64,000 bases of DNA from the NCBI RefSeq assembly GCF_040779325.2, contig NZ_JBFONT020000001.1, positions 930,001 to 994,000 on the forward strand. The letters run 5' to 3'. This stretch comes from Aestuariibius violaceus (lineage in GTDB: Bacteria; Pseudomonadota; Alphaproteobacteria; Rhodobacterales; Rhodobacteraceae). Numbering within the stretch: the stretch's first letter is position 1; each line of letters opens with the position of its first letter. The notes beneath the pieces were generated by a model. It had not been told where the DNA came from, searched no databases, and was given only the letters and a program-made list of their open reading frames with translations. Below, in pieces: positions 27,141 to 35,393 of the stretch. The position numbers were made by a program, and so were the translations under genes.

Positions 27141-27995
27141 ATGCTCCAGACCCGCACCGACCCGACCGACAGCTACCACTTCCACGTGATGCGCCGCGCG
27201 ATCGAGGCGATCGATGCCTCGACCGAGACCCAGCCGACGCTCGACCAGATCGCAGCGCAGATGGATATGAGCCCGGCGCATTTCCAGCGGCTCTTTTCCC
27301 GCTGGGCGGGCGTTTCGCCCAAGCGCTACCAGCAATACCTGACGCTGGGTTATGCCAAGAGCCTGCTCGACGATCGCTTCACGACGCTTGATACGGCCAA
27401 TGCCGTGGGCCTCTCCGGCACCAGCCGCCTGCACGACCTGTTCCTGCGGTGGGAGGCGATGAGCCCCGGCGAATACGCCCGCAAAGGCGACGGCCTGACG
27501 ATCCGCTATGGCTGGGTCGAAAGCCCCTTCGGCGACACGCTGGCCATGGCGACCGACCGTGGTATCTGCGGCATGGCCTTCGCCGAGGAAACAGGTCGCG
27601 ACGCCGCCTTGGACGACATGACATCCCGCTGGCCCAACGCGACCTTCATCGAGGACACCGAGGCGGTGGAGAAACTGACCCACGCCGCCTTCGGCCTGGG
27701 CGGCGAGGCGCAGCTGCACCTTATCGGCGCGCCGTTCCAGATCAAGGTGTGGGAAGCGCTTCTGCGCATCCCGTCGGGCCACGTGACGACCTATTCCGAG
27801 ATCGCTCAGGCCATCGGCCACCCCAAAGCCGTCCGCGCCGTGGGCACCGCCGTGGGCCGGAACCCGGTCAGCTGGCTGATTCCCTGTCACCGGGCGCTGA
27901 GGAAATCGGGCGGTCTGGGGGGCTATCACTGGGGCCTTCCGGTCAAGCGCGCCATGCTGGCCTATGAAGGCGCCCGCCAGGACGGGGCGGCCTGA
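27141..27995 (+). CDS. AraC-HTH / methylated-DNA-protein cysteine methyltransferase fusion (Ada-like, no N-terminal zinc domain)
   Basis: 284 residues. Residues ~15-115 are an AraC-type helix-turn-helix (LDQIAAQMDMSPAHFQRLFSRWAGVSPKRYQQYL), 120-200 the ribonuclease-like domain and 205-280 the active domain with VTTYSEIAQAIGHPKAVRAVGTAVGRNP and the alkyl-accepting Cys in IPCHR. Compared with Ada it lacks the zinc-binding N-terminal domain that senses phosphotriesters, so methylation at the C-terminal Cys or another cue would have to drive any regulation. Ribosome site CGGAGG. Confidence 0.92.
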   Translation: MLQTRTDPTDSYHFHVMRRAIEAIDASTETQPTLDQIAAQMDMSPAHFQRLFSRWAGVSPKRYQQYLTLGYAKSLLDDRFTTLDTANAVGLSGTSRLHDLFLRWEAMSPGEYARKGDGLTIRYGWVESPFGDTLAMATDRGICGMAFAEETGRDAALDDMTSRWPNATFIEDTEAVEKLTHAAFGLGGEAQLHLIGAPFQIKVWEALLRIPSGHVTTYSEIAQAIGHPKAVRAVGTAVGRNPVSWLIPCHRALRKSGGLGGYHWGLPVKRAMLAYEGARQDGAA

Positions 27996-28118
27996 CCGGC
28001 TTATTTTCGCCGGAACTCCCCTATCAGAGACGTGTTATTGAATATCAGGGGCATGGGGCTGTAATCCGGCCCCATACCCCGGGCACGCAGTGCGTCTGCG
28101 CGCCTGTCAGAGATAAAA

Positions 28119-28790
28119 ATGAAAGTAGAGACCATGGCTTCGATCACGAAAACCCTCGCGCTCATGACCGCCGGTACGCTCGCATTGACCGCCTGCGCCC
28201 CGCTCCAGGATCCGAACAACCCGAACCGGAACACCCAGACGGGTGCCCTGATCGGCGGTATCGGCGGCGCCGTCGTCGGCGGGCAGATCGGCGACAGCGA
28301 AGAGCAACGCCGCCGTAACGCGGTCGTCGGCGCCCTGGCCGGTGCCGGTGGTGGCGCCCTGGTCGGCAACCGCCTTGACCAGCAAGAGGCCGCCCTGCGC
28401 GCCGCGCTCGGCAACCAGGTTGGCATCCAGAACACGGGCAATCAGCTGATCCTGACCCTGCCGCAGGACATCCTCTTCGCGACCGACAGCGCCACGCTGC
28501 GGCCCGACCTGCAGCGCGACCTGCGCGCCCTGGCCGCGAACCTGCAGCAATATCCCGACACCCGCGTCAACGTGATCGGCCACACCGACAATGTGGGCGA
28601 GGCTGGCTATAACCAGGGCCTGTCCGAACGCCGCGCGCGGTCTGTCGCGAACACCCTGATCAATTCCGGCGTGTCACCGTCCCGGATCTCGGCCACCGGC
28701 CGCGGCGAAAGCCAGCCGGTCGCGACGAACCTGACGCCGGAAGGCCGTCAGCAGAACCGCCGGGTCGAGGTCATCATCACCCCGATCTAA
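28119..28790 (+). CDS. OmpA-family lipoprotein with glycine zipper
   Basis: 223 residues. Lipoprotein signal ending LALTAC (lipobox), then a glycine-zipper stretch GALIGGIGGAVVGGQIG and GALAGAGGGALVGN, and an OmpA C-terminal peptidoglycan-binding domain (about 105-223) with NVIGHTDNVGEAGYNQGLSERRARSVANTL and RRVEVII. It would link outer membrane and cell wall. An internal ATG at 28134 (MASITKTLALM) is an equally good start and leaves a cleaner signal. A strong terminator follows. Confidence 0.9.
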   Translation: MKVETMASITKTLALMTAGTLALTACAPLQDPNNPNRNTQTGALIGGIGGAVVGGQIGDSEEQRRRNAVVGALAGAGGGALVGNRLDQQEAALRAALGNQVGIQNTGNQLILTLPQDILFATDSATLRPDLQRDLRALAANLQQYPDTRVNVIGHTDNVGEAGYNQGLSERRARSVANTLINSGVSPSRISATGRGESQPVATNLTPEGRQQNRRVEVIITPI

Positions 28791-28835
28791 GGGGTTATTC
28801 GAGCAGACGTCTCACCCTCCACGGAGACGCTCAGT

Positions 28836-28869
28836 GGGCCGCCCCTCCTGCCCGAGGGGCGGCCCTTTT
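28836..28869 (+). terminator. Rho-independent terminator after the OmpA-family gene
   Basis: Perfect 11-bp stem GGGCCGCCCCT (28836-28846) / AGGGGCGGCCC (28855-28865), loop CCTGCCCG, then TTTT. It sits 45 bp after the stop codon. Confidence 0.9.
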
Positions 28870-28929
28870 CGTGTTGTGGGCCTCGCGGCGGCGGTCATAT
28901 AATCTGACCAATCCGCCCAAGAGGCCCCC

Positions 28930-29694
28930 ATGCCCTTCGAAAAGGTTCAGTCCGACAAGCTCAGCACCGGCATCGTTCGCCAGATCGAGGGGCTGATCCT
29001 GCGCGGCATCCTGCGCCCCGGCGACCGCCTGCCGGGGGAACGCGACCTTGCCGCGCAGATGGCCGTCTCGCGCCCCTCGCTTCGCGAAGCCTTGGGGGAA
29101 TTGCAGGAGAACGGCCTTCTGGAAAGCCGCCCCGGGGCGGGCGTCTATGTCGCCGATGTGCTCGGCTCTGCCTTCTCGCCCGCGCTGATCGATCTTTTCG
29201 CGCGCCATGACGCGGCGATCTTCGACGTGCTCGCCTTTCGCCGCGATGTCGAAGGGATCGCCGCCGCCCGCGCCGCCACGCTCGCCTCGGACGAAGACCT
29301 TGCCGTCATCGACCGGCTGACCCGCCGGATGGCGGAAGGCCCCCGCAGCCCGGAGGACGAAGCGCGCCTCGACACCGAATTCCACCTCGCCATCATCGAG
29401 GCGGGCCACAACATCGTCATGCTGCACATGATGCGCTCGATGTACGAACTCCTGCGCGACGGCGTCATCTACAACCGCCAGGTCATGTTCCACCAAAGCC
29501 CGACGCGTGACACGCTGCTCGCCCAGCATCAGGCGATCAACGCTGCCCTGCAGGCCCGCGACCCCGAGCGCGCGAAAGCCGCCATCGCCACCCATCTCGA
29601 CACGGTCGAAGCCGCCATCCGTTCCCAGCGCCGCGCCGAGGCGAATGCCGGGTTTGCAAAGAAGCGGATGGAGCAAGAGGCGCGGCGCGGGTGA
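28930..29694 (+). CDS. GntR/FadR-family transcription regulator
   Basis: 254 residues. N-terminal winged helix (about 12-75): LSTGIVRQIEGLILRGILRPGDRLPGERDLAAQMAVSRPSLREAL, then a helical FadR C-terminal (FCD) domain with the metal/ligand residues in EFHLAIIEAGHN and QHQAINAALQARD. FCD regulators commonly bind organic acids (PdhR, LldR, GlcC). No partner gene is adjacent in the same operon, so the target is unknown. Confidence 0.9.
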   Translation: MPFEKVQSDKLSTGIVRQIEGLILRGILRPGDRLPGERDLAAQMAVSRPSLREALGELQENGLLESRPGAGVYVADVLGSAFSPALIDLFARHDAAIFDVLAFRRDVEGIAAARAATLASDEDLAVIDRLTRRMAEGPRSPEDEARLDTEFHLAIIEAGHNIVMLHMMRSMYELLRDGVIYNRQVMFHQSPTRDTLLAQHQAINAALQARDPERAKAAIATHLDTVEAAIRSQRRAEANAGFAKKRMEQEARRG

Positions 29695-30082
29695 TCCTGT
29701 ATGGCCCGGCGGCATCGCCGGGCCGCGCCCGACCCTCCCCCCGGGAGGGCGCTCGGCGATGTCATTCGCAGCCCGACCGACATGGATGCTTTGAAGTGAT
29801 CACGCCAGCCGTATCGAAGAGCGCCCACCCAGGGTCGGGCGCGTCCCTCATCACCCAGCGGAACGCCCTGCGCTTCGCGCGTTCGCGGCTGAATCGTCCA
29901 CTGTACGATTTCCGCGACGCCGCTCACCCCACCCAGGGTCGGGCGCAGCCCTTAGCACTCAGCTTCAAGAGCAATCCCCGAAAACAGTTGACCCGCGCAG
30001 CGCATCGGCGCGACGCTGATCCCATCGGCGGACGGGAGGCCCGCAGAAGGCTCCGACGCCGGCAAACCGGTGGGAGGAAATC
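29695..30082. other. 388-bp intergenic region with an 18-bp repeat
   Basis: No gene seen. A hairpin GCCCGGC-GGCATC-GCCGGGC (29704-29723) follows the GntR gene and may terminate it. An 18-bp direct repeat occurs at 29825-29842 and 29929-29946, and its 12-bp core is present inverted at 29725-29736. The promoter of the SBP56 gene must lie near the end; its ribosome site is GGGAGGAAA. Confidence 0.55.
29825..29946. repeat. 18-bp direct repeat CCACCCAGGGTCGGGCGC, two copies
   Basis: Identical copies at 29825-29842 and 29929-29946, 104 bp apart, plus the inverted 12-bp core GCGCCCGACCCT at 29725-29736. The text between the copies is unrelated. Looks like a dispersed short repeat or operator cluster. 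Confidence 0.6.
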
Positions 30083-31483
30083 ATGAACTTACGACCAGAC
30101 CCGACGTTCTATCCGTCGCCCAGGATCGCGATGGAGGCGCCGGTGGAAACGCTTGCCTTCACCCTGATGCTCAGCCCTGACGGGTCGCAACCCGACGGGC
30201 TGGCGGTCATCGACGTGGACCCGTCATCGAAGACCTACAGCCAGATCGTCCACCAGCTCCTCATGCCGAACACGGGCGACGAGTTTCACCATTTCGGCTG
30301 GAACGCCTGTTCCTCGGCCCTCTCCCCGCTGACCGGGCATGCCTTCCTCGAACGACGCTACCTGATCATCCCCGGCATCCGGTCCTCGCGCATCTACGTT
30401 ATCGACGTGAAAGAGCCACTGAAGGCGAAGATCCACAAGATCATCGAACCCGAAGAGGTCTTCGCCAAGACCGGCTATTCCCGGCCCCACACCATCCATT
30501 GCGGGCCGGAAGGCATCTATGTCTCGACCCTCGGCGGCGGTGGACCGGACGGGACCGACGGCCCGCCGGGCATCTTCATCATGGATTGCGAAAGCTTCGA
30601 GATCCTCGGCCGCTACGAGATGGAGCGCGGGGTGCAGGACAAGCACTACGATTTCTGGTGGAACCTGCCGCGCGACTACATGGTCAGCAGCGAATGGGGC
30701 CTGCCGCCGCAATTCGAAAACGGCCTGGTGCCCGAGGATCTGCTCAGCAACAAATACGGCCACCGGATCCACTTCTGGGATCTGCGGGCGCGGAAAAACA
30801 TCCAGACGATCGATCTGGGCGAAAACCACCAGATGGCGCTCGAGATCCGACCTGCCCACGATCCGGTCAAGGAATACGGCTTCTGCGGCGTTGTGGTCGA
30901 CACCACCAACCTGCAAGGCGCGATCTTCACCTGGTGGCGCAATCCCGACGGCACGTTCGAGGCGAAGAAGACGGTCACCATCGACCCGGTGCCCGCCGAT
31001 CCGGGCGACCTGCCGGAGCTGCTGAAAGGCTTCGGCGCCGTCCCGCCGCTCGTCACCGATATCGACCTCAGCCTCGACGACAAGTACCTCTACGTCGCCT
31101 GCTGGGGTCTGGGCGAGATGCACCAATACGACGTCTCCGACCCGATGGCGCCCAAGTTGGCCGGCAAGGTCGAGATCGGCGGGATCGTCGCGAAGACGCA
31201 GCACCCGAATGGCAAGGAGTTCGGCTACGGCCCTCAGATGGTCGAGATCAGCCGCGACGGCAAACGGGTCTACTGGACAAACTCGCTCTATTCCACGTGG
31301 GATGACCAGTTCTATCCCGGTGATCGCGGCGCGGCGATGGTCATGGCCAATGTGGGTGAGGGCGGCGGCCTGACGCTCGACCAAGACTTCTGGGTCGACT
31401 TCCCCAAGGGCTACCGAAGCCACCAGATCCGGCTTGAAGGGGGCGACTGTTCAACCGACAGCTTCTGCTATCCGTCCGTCTAG
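30083..31483 (+). CDS. Selenium-binding protein 56 / methanethiol oxidase family protein
   Basis: 466 residues of the SBP56 (SELENBP1) family. Key segments: LMPNTGDEFHHFGWNACSS, RPHTIHCGPEGIYVSTLGG, KHYDFWWNLPRDYMVSSEWG, YGHRIHFWDLRARK, VTDIDLSLDDKYLYVACWGLG and the C-terminal RLEGGDCSTDSFCYPSV (GGDCS is conserved in eukaryotic and bacterial forms). In MtoX enzymes methanethiol is oxidised to formaldehyde, sulfide and peroxide with a bound metal held by His residues. Unlike known periplasmic MtoX it shows no signal peptide, so it is probably cytoplasmic; substrate is therefore uncertain. Followed at once by a membrane protein gene. Confidence 0.88.
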   Translation: MNLRPDPTFYPSPRIAMEAPVETLAFTLMLSPDGSQPDGLAVIDVDPSSKTYSQIVHQLLMPNTGDEFHHFGWNACSSALSPLTGHAFLERRYLIIPGIRSSRIYVIDVKEPLKAKIHKIIEPEEVFAKTGYSRPHTIHCGPEGIYVSTLGGGGPDGTDGPPGIFIMDCESFEILGRYEMERGVQDKHYDFWWNLPRDYMVSSEWGLPPQFENGLVPEDLLSNKYGHRIHFWDLRARKNIQTIDLGENHQMALEIRPAHDPVKEYGFCGVVVDTTNLQGAIFTWWRNPDGTFEAKKTVTIDPVPADPGDLPELLKGFGAVPPLVTDIDLSLDDKYLYVACWGLGEMHQYDVSDPMAPKLAGKVEIGGIVAKTQHPNGKEFGYGPQMVEISRDGKRVYWTNSLYSTWDDQFYPGDRGAAMVMANVGEGGGLTLDQDFWVDFPKGYRSHQIRLEGGDCSTDSFCYPSV

Positions 31484-31486
31484 GCG

Positions 31487-32158
31487 GTGTCGGGGCTGAT
31501 GACGACCACGGCGGGCCTCTGGCTGGCCGTGATCGCAAGCGGCATCTATCACGGGGTCAATCCGGGCATGGGCTGGCCGCTTGCCGTGTCGTCGGCACTG
31601 ATGGAGCAGCGGCGCAAGGCGCTGTTCGGTGCGCTTGTGGCGCTCGCCGCCGGGCATTTCGTTGCCATGCTGCTGATCCTGCTGCCCTTCTCGATGCTGG
31701 GGACGCTCGTCACCTACCAGACCGAGCTGCGGATCGGCGCGGGCGTCCTCGTCACGGCAATCGGCCTCTACATCCTGATCACGCGCCGCCACCCGCGGTT
31801 CCTCGCCCGCGTGCCGCCCTCGCGGCTTGCGCTCTGGTCCTTTCTGGTGGCCATCGCTCACGGCGCGGCGCTTATGCTGGTGCCGATCTATCTGGGGCTC
31901 TGCAGGCTGGACGAGCTCGATATGGGCCACCGCGCCGCGGCCGACCTGATGGCGCGGAACATCGGCCTGACCTTCCTCGTCGCGATCAGCCACACGGCGG
32001 CGATGCTGCTGTCCGGCGGGGCGCTGGCCTTTGCCGTATACCGCTGGCTGGGCCTGCAATTCCTGCGCCGCAGCTGGTTCGATCTGGAGGTCGTATGGGC
32101 GCTGTCGCTCATCGCCGTCGGTCTGCTCGGCCTGGTGACAGCCGCCGGGGGCCACTGA
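31487..32158 (+). CDS. Multi-helix membrane protein next to SBP56, transporter-like
   Basis: 223 residues, six or so hydrophobic segments. N-terminal GIYHGVNPGMGWPLAVSSALMEQRR resembles the HG..PG helix of NicO/RcnA-type metal exporters and related families; another His-rich helix is AISHTAAMLL. It starts at GTG 31487 three bases after the SBP56 stop, or at ATG 31499. The coupling to the SBP56 gene implies a joint role, perhaps export of a metal or sulfur product; this is inference. Confidence 0.7.
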   Translation: MSGLMTTTAGLWLAVIASGIYHGVNPGMGWPLAVSSALMEQRRKALFGALVALAAGHFVAMLLILLPFSMLGTLVTYQTELRIGAGVLVTAIGLYILITRRHPRFLARVPPSRLALWSFLVAIAHGAALMLVPIYLGLCRLDELDMGHRAAADLMARNIGLTFLVAISHTAAMLLSGGALAFAVYRWLGLQFLRRSWFDLEVVWALSLIAVGLLGLVTAAGGH

Positions 32159-32160
32159 CG

Positions 32161-32185
32161 AAAAAACCCGGCCGCGGGGCCGGGT
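32161..32185 (-). terminator. Rho-independent terminator of the F0 ATP synthase operon
   Basis: Read on the minus strand: stem ACCCGGCC / GGCCGGGT with a 4-base loop (32166-32185), then TTTTTT (32166-32161). It lies 25 bp past the atpF stop. Confidence 0.85.
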
Positions 32186-32209
32186 CAGATCCGTCGGAAG
32201 GGACCGCTG

Positions 32210-32779
32210 TCAGTGCAGCTTCGCCTCGATCGTGCCGATGGCCTCGTCGGTCAGCTTGTTGCGGTCGTCGGCGCTCATCTGCGATGCGACCACGTCGCGG
32301 GCGGCCGAGATGGCGACATTCACCGCCTGATCGCGCACATCCTTGACCGCCGCCGCGCGGGCCGAGGCGATCTGCTCTTCGGCTGCGTTCAGGCGCCGTT
32401 CCACCGATTTGCGGATATCCTCCTTGGACTGCTCCGCGGCCTCGGCCGCCTCTTCCTTGGCGCGGGCCACGATCCGGTCGGCCTGGTCGTTCACCTCGCG
32501 CGCCTTGCGCTCGTAGGAGGCCAGCAGCGTCTGCGCCTCTTCCCTGAGCGCCCGCGCCTCATCGAGATCCCTCTGGATGCCCGCCGCCCGATCGTCGAGC
32601 ATCTTGGCAAGCATCGGGGGCACCTTGAAGTAGACCAGGATGCCCAGGAAGATGAGAAAGCCGATCAGGACGATGAAGTCGGTGTTCCTGAGCGAGAAGA
32701 AACCGTATTCCGACGCCGCAAGCGCCGGTCCGGCGGCCACGGCAAGGCCAAGGGTCAGTGCCATCCGCATCATGCTCAT
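32210..32779 (-). CDS. atpF: ATP synthase F0 subunit b
   Basis: 189 residues. After a leader-like hydrophobic start (MRMALTLGLAVAAGPALA) comes FFSLRNTDFIVLIGFLIFLGILVYFKVPPMLAKMLDDRAAGIQRDLDEARALREEAQTLLASYE, the classic membrane helix and peripheral-stalk coiled coil of subunit b. Last gene of the atpIBEF'F order; overlaps the b' gene by 4 bp. Confidence 0.95.
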   Translation of the reverse strand: MSMMRMALTLGLAVAAGPALAASEYGFFSLRNTDFIVLIGFLIFLGILVYFKVPPMLAKMLDDRAAGIQRDLDEARALREEAQTLLASYERKAREVNDQADRIVARAKEEAAEAAEQSKEDIRKSVERRLNAAEEQIASARAAAVKDVRDQAVNVAISAARDVVASQMSADDRNKLTDEAIGTIEAKLH

Positions 32780-33300
32780 CCCTTCACCTGCGCTTCGACG
32801 GCGCTGTCGATGGCGGACTGATCCGCCTCCCGGCCAAGCGCCGCGACGATGGCGGCCGCCGTGTCCTTGGCGACCTCCCGCACGCTGTCCAGCGCGCCCG
32901 CCCGGATCTCGGCGATGGCCGCTTCGCTTTCCGCGGTCCGTTCCGCGATCTGTTCGTCGGCACGCGCCAGTTCGGCGTCGAGCTCCTTCTGGATCTCGGC
33001 CTTGGCTTCGGCGACGATCCGGTTCGCCTCTGACCTTGCCTCGGCCAGCGCCTTCTCATACGCCGCCTCGGCCTCGGTCGCCTTGGTCTTCAGCTCTTCG
33101 GCCGCGGCGATGTCGTTGGTAATCGTCCCCTGCCGTTCGGCCAGAACCGATCCGATCCGGGGCAGCGCCACCCGCGACAGGATGAAGTAGATGGCCACAA
33201 GCGCGATGACGAGCCAGAAGATCTGGTTGTCGAAGGTCGAGAAATCGAGCTGCGGAAGACCCGTCGCCTGCTCTTCGCCCGCACTGCTTTCGGTTGCCAT
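32776..33300 (-). CDS. atpF2: ATP synthase F0 subunit b'
   Basis: 174 residues. Membrane helix FDNQIFWLVIALVAIYFILSRVALPRIGSVLAERQGTITNDIAAAEELK and an Ala/Glu-rich coiled coil. The presence of two different b-type genes is normal in photosynthetic and related alphaproteobacteria; they form a heterodimeric peripheral stalk. 69 bp downstream of atpE. Confidence 0.95.
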   Translation of the reverse strand: MATESSAGEEQATGLPQLDFSTFDNQIFWLVIALVAIYFILSRVALPRIGSVLAERQGTITNDIAAAEELKTKATEAEAAYEKALAEARSEANRIVAEAKAEIQKELDAELARADEQIAERTAESEAAIAEIRAGALDSVREVAKDTAAAIVAALGREADQSAIDSAVEAQVKG

Positions 33301-33369
33301 GACGTCTCCGCCCTAAAGGATTGTCCGGGGCGGCATAGTACCGCCCCGCCCGTAAGGATAACTCGGCTC

Positions 33370-33606
33370 TTAGACCGCGAACATCAGCAGAAGCGACACG
33401 AGGAACGCGAAGATCCCCAGCGCTTCGGCGAAAGCGATGCCGATGAAAAGCGTGGCCGTCTGGCCGGGGGCGGCCGACGGGTTGCGCAGCGCGCCGGCCA
33501 GGAAGTTGCCGGCCACGTGGCCCACACCGATGGCAGCGGCGCCCGACCCGATCGCGGCCAGACCGGCGCCGATGAATTGACCCATATTTGCGATATCGCC
33601 TTCCAT
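33370..33606 (-). CDS. atpE: ATP synthase F0 subunit c
   Basis: 78 residues, two membrane helices joined by the polar loop ALRNPSAAPG. The proton-binding carboxylate is the Glu in IGIAFAEALGIFAFLV (near residue 62). The glycine-rich first helix AAIGSGAAAIGVGHVAGN fits the rotor ring. Typical E-containing, proton-type site. Confidence 0.97.
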   Translation of the reverse strand: MEGDIANMGQFIGAGLAAIGSGAAAIGVGHVAGNFLAGALRNPSAAPGQTATLFIGIAFAEALGIFAFLVSLLLMFAV

Positions 33607-33637
33607 GACGTGTTTCTCCTTACGGTTGGAAGATGGA

Positions 33638-34420
33638 TTAGTGATGCGGATGCAGCGCGTCCTTGAGGTAGACGCAGGTGAGGATGGTAAAGACGTAGGC
33701 CTGGATGGCGGCCACCAGCACTTCGAGGGCGTAGATCGACACCACCCCGAAAATCGCCAGCGGTGCGGCGGGCGTGATCTGCGCGAAGCCCGCGAACACT
33801 TTCAGAAGCGCGTGACCGGCCAGGATCGCGCCGCCCAGACGGACGGCGTGGCTGACGGGCCGCATCCAGAAGAGGATGAATTCGATCACCGCAAGGATCG
33901 GCCGCATGACAAGCGGCGCGGCGGTCAGCCAGAACAGCCCCAGAAACCCGACGCCGTTCTTGACGAAGCCAAGGACGATCACGGTGACGAAGACCGCGAT
34001 CGCCAGCACGCCGGTCACGGCAAACTGGCTGGTCGGCGAGAACGACATGGGGATCAGCGCTAGGAAGTTCGCCATCACGATGAACATGAACAGCGTCATG
34101 ATGTAGGGGAAGTATTTCAGACCCTCGCGGCCGCACACATCCTCGACCATCTTGTGGATGAAGCCGTAGGCCAGCTCTGCCACCGACTGGGTCCGCGACG
34201 GCACGACGCCCCGCTTGCGCGTGCCGAGGACCAGCAGGGCAAAGACCGCAAGCACCGACAGCGCCAGCCACACCGTCATATTGGTGATCTCGTACCACGC
34301 GATGTTGGTGGTGCATTCGTTGATCGCCGTCTCGGCATTGTCCGAACAGAACAGCCGCGACACGATGAACTGGTCCATCGGATGAAAGGAAAGGCCGCCT
34401 GCCTCGCTATCCGTCGCCAT
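33638..34420 (-). CDS. atpB: ATP synthase F0 subunit a
   Basis: 260 residues with five to six helices. The essential Arg is in PVSHAVRLGGAILAGHALLK near residue 185. The start ATG at 34420 overlaps atpI by 14 bp. Forms the proton half-channels with the c ring. Confidence 0.96.
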   Translation of the reverse strand: MATDSEAGGLSFHPMDQFIVSRLFCSDNAETAINECTTNIAWYEITNMTVWLALSVLAVFALLVLGTRKRGVVPSRTQSVAELAYGFIHKMVEDVCGREGLKYFPYIMTLFMFIVMANFLALIPMSFSPTSQFAVTGVLAIAVFVTVIVLGFVKNGVGFLGLFWLTAAPLVMRPILAVIEFILFWMRPVSHAVRLGGAILAGHALLKVFAGFAQITPAAPLAIFGVVSIYALEVLVAAIQAYVFTILTCVYLKDALHPHH

Positions 34421-34751
34421 CTCGTTCGTCCTTCTCGGCGGGGCCCTGCCCCTTCTGCGTCACTTCCTGCGCGGTTCTCAGCATCGCCTTGATGCCCGCC
34501 GCGAAACCGAAGAACAGGAACACCACCATCAGGATCGGCCGGGTCCCGAACAACGTGTCGAGCCCGTAGCCAATCGCAAAGCCAAACCCCAGCCCCACGA
34601 CCAGCTCGATTACCATCCGCCAGGCCAGATGGGCCTGGGAGTAATGCTCCTCAGAGTGGTGTTTCGGCTCCGGCTTGCCCTTCGCGGCCGCGATCCGCTC
34701 TTCCAGGTCCCTCAGCCGGTCCCTGTCCTGCGGCTCACCCATCGCCTTCAC
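34407..34751 (-). CDS. atpI: ATP synthase assembly protein AtpI
   Basis: 114 residues. Charged N-terminus (EERIAAAKGKPEPKHHSEEHYSQAHLAWRMVIELVVGLGFGFAIGYGLDTLFGTRPILMVVFLFFGFAAGIKAMLRTA), two helices around GYGLD. First gene of the F0 operon, overlapping atpB; thought to help c-ring assembly or cation handling. Confidence 0.92.
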   Translation of the reverse strand: MKAMGEPQDRDRLRDLEERIAAAKGKPEPKHHSEEHYSQAHLAWRMVIELVVGLGFGFAIGYGLDTLFGTRPILMVVFLFFGFAAGIKAMLRTAQEVTQKGQGPAEKDERDGDG

Positions 34752-34950
34752 CCCTCCTTCGGGTTGTCGGGTGGGTAGTCTGCGGGATGGAGAGAGTCAA
34801 TGTGCCGCGATGGGCCGGACGTTGACGCTTATCCATCTGTTTTAAATGAGTATTTTTAGCCAGATGAAGCAGGGGGAGTCTCTCCGCGCCAAACCGTCTC
34901 ATTCAACCGGCCGGTTGACCATCCGGTCCGAATAGGGCACCCGGGGCGCC

Positions 34951-35310
34951 ATGTCGCGCGACCTCGACACCGTTTTCTCCGCTCTGGCCGACCCGACCCG
35001 TCGGGCGATCCTGCAGATGCTGCTTGAGGATGACATGGCCGTCACCGACGTGGCCGAGCCGTTCGAGGTGTCGCTCGCCGCGATCTCGAAACACCTGATG
35101 GTGCTGACGAGGGCCGGGCTGATCGCCCAGGAAAAGCGCGGCCGGGTCAAGTGGTGCAAGCTGGACCCCGATGCGCTCCGCGCCGCCTCTGTCTGGATGC
35201 AGTCCTTCGGGCAGTTCGAACCCGTCAATCTCGACGCGTTCGAACGATTTCTCGAGGCAGAGCTCGGCCCGTCGCCTGCCCCTAGAGGACGCCGAGCAGC
35301 CGCAGAATGA
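34951..35310 (+). CDS. ArsR-family transcription regulator
   Basis: 119 residues. Winged helix DLDTVFSALADPTRRAILQMLLEDDMAVTDVAEPFEVSLAAISKHLMVLTRAGLIAQEKRGRVKWCKL, as in the ArsR/SmtB branch that often regulates SRPBCC or membrane proteins; no metal-binding Cys pair in the recognition helix. Its 3' end overlaps a 24-codon gene on the other strand by 29 bp. Confidence 0.9.
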   Translation: MSRDLDTVFSALADPTRRAILQMLLEDDMAVTDVAEPFEVSLAAISKHLMVLTRAGLIAQEKRGRVKWCKLDPDALRAASVWMQSFGQFEPVNLDAFERFLEAELGPSPAPRGRRAAAE

Positions 35311-35356
35311 ACAGAACGACAACGATCAGGCCGATCAGATAGATGATATTACGCAT
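35282..35356 (-). CDS. 24-residue single-helix membrane peptide
   Basis: MRNIIYLIGLIVVVLFILRLLGVL, nearly one membrane helix with an Arg near each end. Ribosome site AAAGGAAAGGACC precedes the ATG at 35356. From memory, near-identical short peptides exist in other Rhodobacteraceae, which supports reality. It lies 37 bp downstream of the EamA gene on the same strand and antisense to the end of the ArsR gene. Confidence 0.7.
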   Translation of the reverse strand: MRNIIYLIGLIVVVLFILRLLGVL

Positions 35357-35393
35357 CGGGTGGTCCTTTCCTTTGACACCGCCCAACGCGCAA

